A program made the position numbers and the translations under genes. From positions 23,410,058-23,474,057 of the forward strand of contig CM049310.1 of assembly GCA_026874595.1 (NCBI GenBank): 64,000 nt of DNA. The letters are read 5' to 3'. Below the pieces are notes generated by a model. That model had not been told where the DNA came from. It saw only the letters and a program-made list of their open reading frames with translations, and made no database searches. Positions 62,318-64,000 of this stretch are shown piece by piece. Position 1 is the first letter of the stretch, and each line of letters opens with the position of its first letter. This DNA comes from Sipunculus nudus (lineage: Eukaryota; Annelida; Sipuncula; Golfingiida; Sipunculidae).

Positions 62318-63059
62318 TGTTACGGAACCTAATAACAACAGAACACGTTATCGTGAGGAGCACAAATTTTGGTACGGAGATAAAAAAAAAATCAGATTAT
62401 GTAACACTAGGCAGCGTGAAATGTCTAGGGAAATGAATAAAGAAGTCAGTTTTTTTTTTAAACAAATATTTATAATTTATTCTTAGAACAATCCTAACAT
62501 TACAATACACTAAATCAATACAATAACACAGTATAACAATAAAAATGTACAGAACCAGAGTGTCCGGATCCTAGGCTTTGATTTCTGGAAGCCACCACTG
62601 GCACAGCTCAACAAGAGTCCTTTAACACCAGTAATCCACGTATATAGTAATAATCAAAAGGCAAACTGGAGACAGTCCGTATCAAATCTGTATAAAATCC
62701 GTTAAATATCTGACACCACTGCAATTATCGGTTAGGTCCCAAAATTAACGAGAAAATAACACTCTTAGTGCTCGCTGGTATTTTCCTTTCCGCCGGCTCT
62801 AAACACAGCCCCTAATTTTAGCTTCTCATCCAAAAATTCTAGAAATTGCATTTCAAAGAACAATACACACGCACATAAACAGACCCGAAACATCTTGAAC
62901 AAAGAAGGCTGTGTCTCTATACGCTTCAGACCCCAGACCCTCGAGCCAGCGCCCAACAAGCGAGGTTCCCATAGCAACAAACTATGCCTGCGCTACACGA
63001 ATCAGAATGTCAACAGACACATGTAACACGCCTGCGCACAATAAAACAGACACCTGTAA
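62318..63059 (+). mobile_element. LTR-like repeat, diverged copy
   Basis: Starts TGTTACGGAACCTAATAAC and ends CAGACACCTGTAA, with the same internal landmarks (AATCAGATTATGTAACACTA, GGCAGCGTGAAATG) as the copy at 26,143 but many substitutions and 60 bases shorter. AATAAA lies near the end at about 63,041. Confidence 0.55.
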
Positions 63060-63719
63060 GAAAGTGCTTTTCGATTTGTCCTTCTAATGGAGACATTTGG
63101 CGTTTTGCAAGATCTGAGCATTTATATGTTTAACCATTTGTTTTAATCTATCACTTTTATCATGATCTATTAAACATATAGGAAAATGTAATTATAATTA
63201 AATGCCTCGATCTGTCATAAGCGTCAAAAAGTGGATAGCCACCTATGCTGACCCAAAACCCGTGACCATTTTACTTTGTCTACGCCCTGTCTGACGATTA
63301 AGAGAAAATTATATGTGTCTATTGTGTTTACCAGTATCTTTGATGGCGCGCACATGCTATATATGGCCTCAAATTTTGCAAATATGGTGACCTAATGCAA
63401 AAAATGTGATGTTAGAAAACTGTGGAATTACACTGGGTCAAGGTCGAGCCAGATTTCTTTAGCCTTTCCATAATAACAGAGTTCTGTATATATTGATATG
63501 ATGCCTCCAGTCATGAATGTAACACGATTTAAATGTCCAGTAATTAGGTTCGGACCGCGTCCCTTTACCAGTGAAGTGTGTGACGATTATTAATGAACCG
63601 AGTAATGCAATGAGCACTTATGAGTCCATGGAGTTACACACTGCAGTCATATGACTGAACCCTGCATTAAGTTGGCAGCCTCAAGGAACCATGGAATCAA
63701 TGAAACTGCTCTTCAATAT
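63060..63719. other. Sequence between two LTR-like repeats, nothing recognised
   Basis: About 660 bases with no gag- or pol-like frame. It could be the spacer between two independent insertions. Confidence 0.4.
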
Positions 63720-64000
63720 TGTTACGGAACCTAATATAAACAGATCACGTATGCGTGATGAACACAAATTTTGTAATGGAGATAAAAAAAAAATCAGATT
63801 CTGTAACACTAGGCAGCGTGAAATGTCTAGGGGAATGAATAAAGAAGTCTGTGTTTTTTTGTTAACAAATAACTATAATTTATTCTTAAAACAACCCTAA
63901 CAATACAATACACTAAATCAATACAATTATACAGTAAAACAGCGTTATAGCAACAAGTCAATATAATCACGCAGAAAGATAATGGAACAATACCTGGATA
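63720..64000 (+). mobile_element. LTR-like repeat, cut by the window edge
   Basis: Starts TGTTACGGAACCTAATATAA and follows the copy at 29,971 very closely up to the last base of the window. It is nearer to that copy than to its neighbour at 62,318, so the two repeats here are not an LTR pair from one insertion. Confidence 0.55.

Noticed and set aside
62318-64000. A complete short LTR retrotransposon
   Set aside because: The two terminal copies are too different from each other, and the 660 bases between them hold no primer-binding site or coding remnant that I can see.

Overview
This is animal nuclear DNA: AT-rich, intron-rich and dense in repeats. Genes are split into short exons with GT-AG borders. 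The gene content and repeat style suggest a lophotrochozoan, most likely a bivalve mollusc; that attribution rests on recalled similarity of the repeats, not on a search. Two host genes can be reconstructed, pointing in opposite directions. All other recognisable content is transposon-derived or satellite DNA.

Layout. 1-420: 59-bp minisatellite. 421-6.8 kb: no gene seen, one TA microsatellite. 6,808-16,165 (+): SDF2, six exons, 220 residues, a secretory-pathway MIR-domain protein ending in HDEL; its 5.5-kb last intron holds one repeat element nested in another. About 17.8-18.0 kb: candidate SDF2 polyadenylation sites. 18.5-24.6 kb: a cluster of elements built of internal tandem repeats, again with one nested in another. 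25.2-32.8 kb: a recent tandem duplication of a 3.83-kb block that carries an LTR-like repeat. 33.6 kb: a small hAT-like MITE.

34,040-60,627 (-): an 11-exon gene whose exons join in phase into a 600-residue secreted protein with signal peptide, one WAP domain, eight CCP (sushi) domains and a short basic tail with two furin-type sites. This is the architecture of nematode LEV-9, the extracellular scaffold that clusters acetylcholine receptors at neuromuscular junctions. It is the most interesting object here. Its introns contain a pogo/Tc1-like element that split a TA microsatellite, and its 16-kb first intron holds a dead CR1/L2-type LINE and a 3.5-kb satellite of 43-bp monomers. 62.3-64.0 kb: two more copies of the LTR-like repeat.

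The two genes show no functional link beyond both products entering the ER: SDF2-type proteins work with ER chaperones, and the WAP/CCP protein is a disulphide-rich secretory cargo. The repeats contribute a second result: three element families share one plan (a terminal hairpin, a copy of its arm at the other end, and internal tandem repeats), which resembles Helentron-associated elements.
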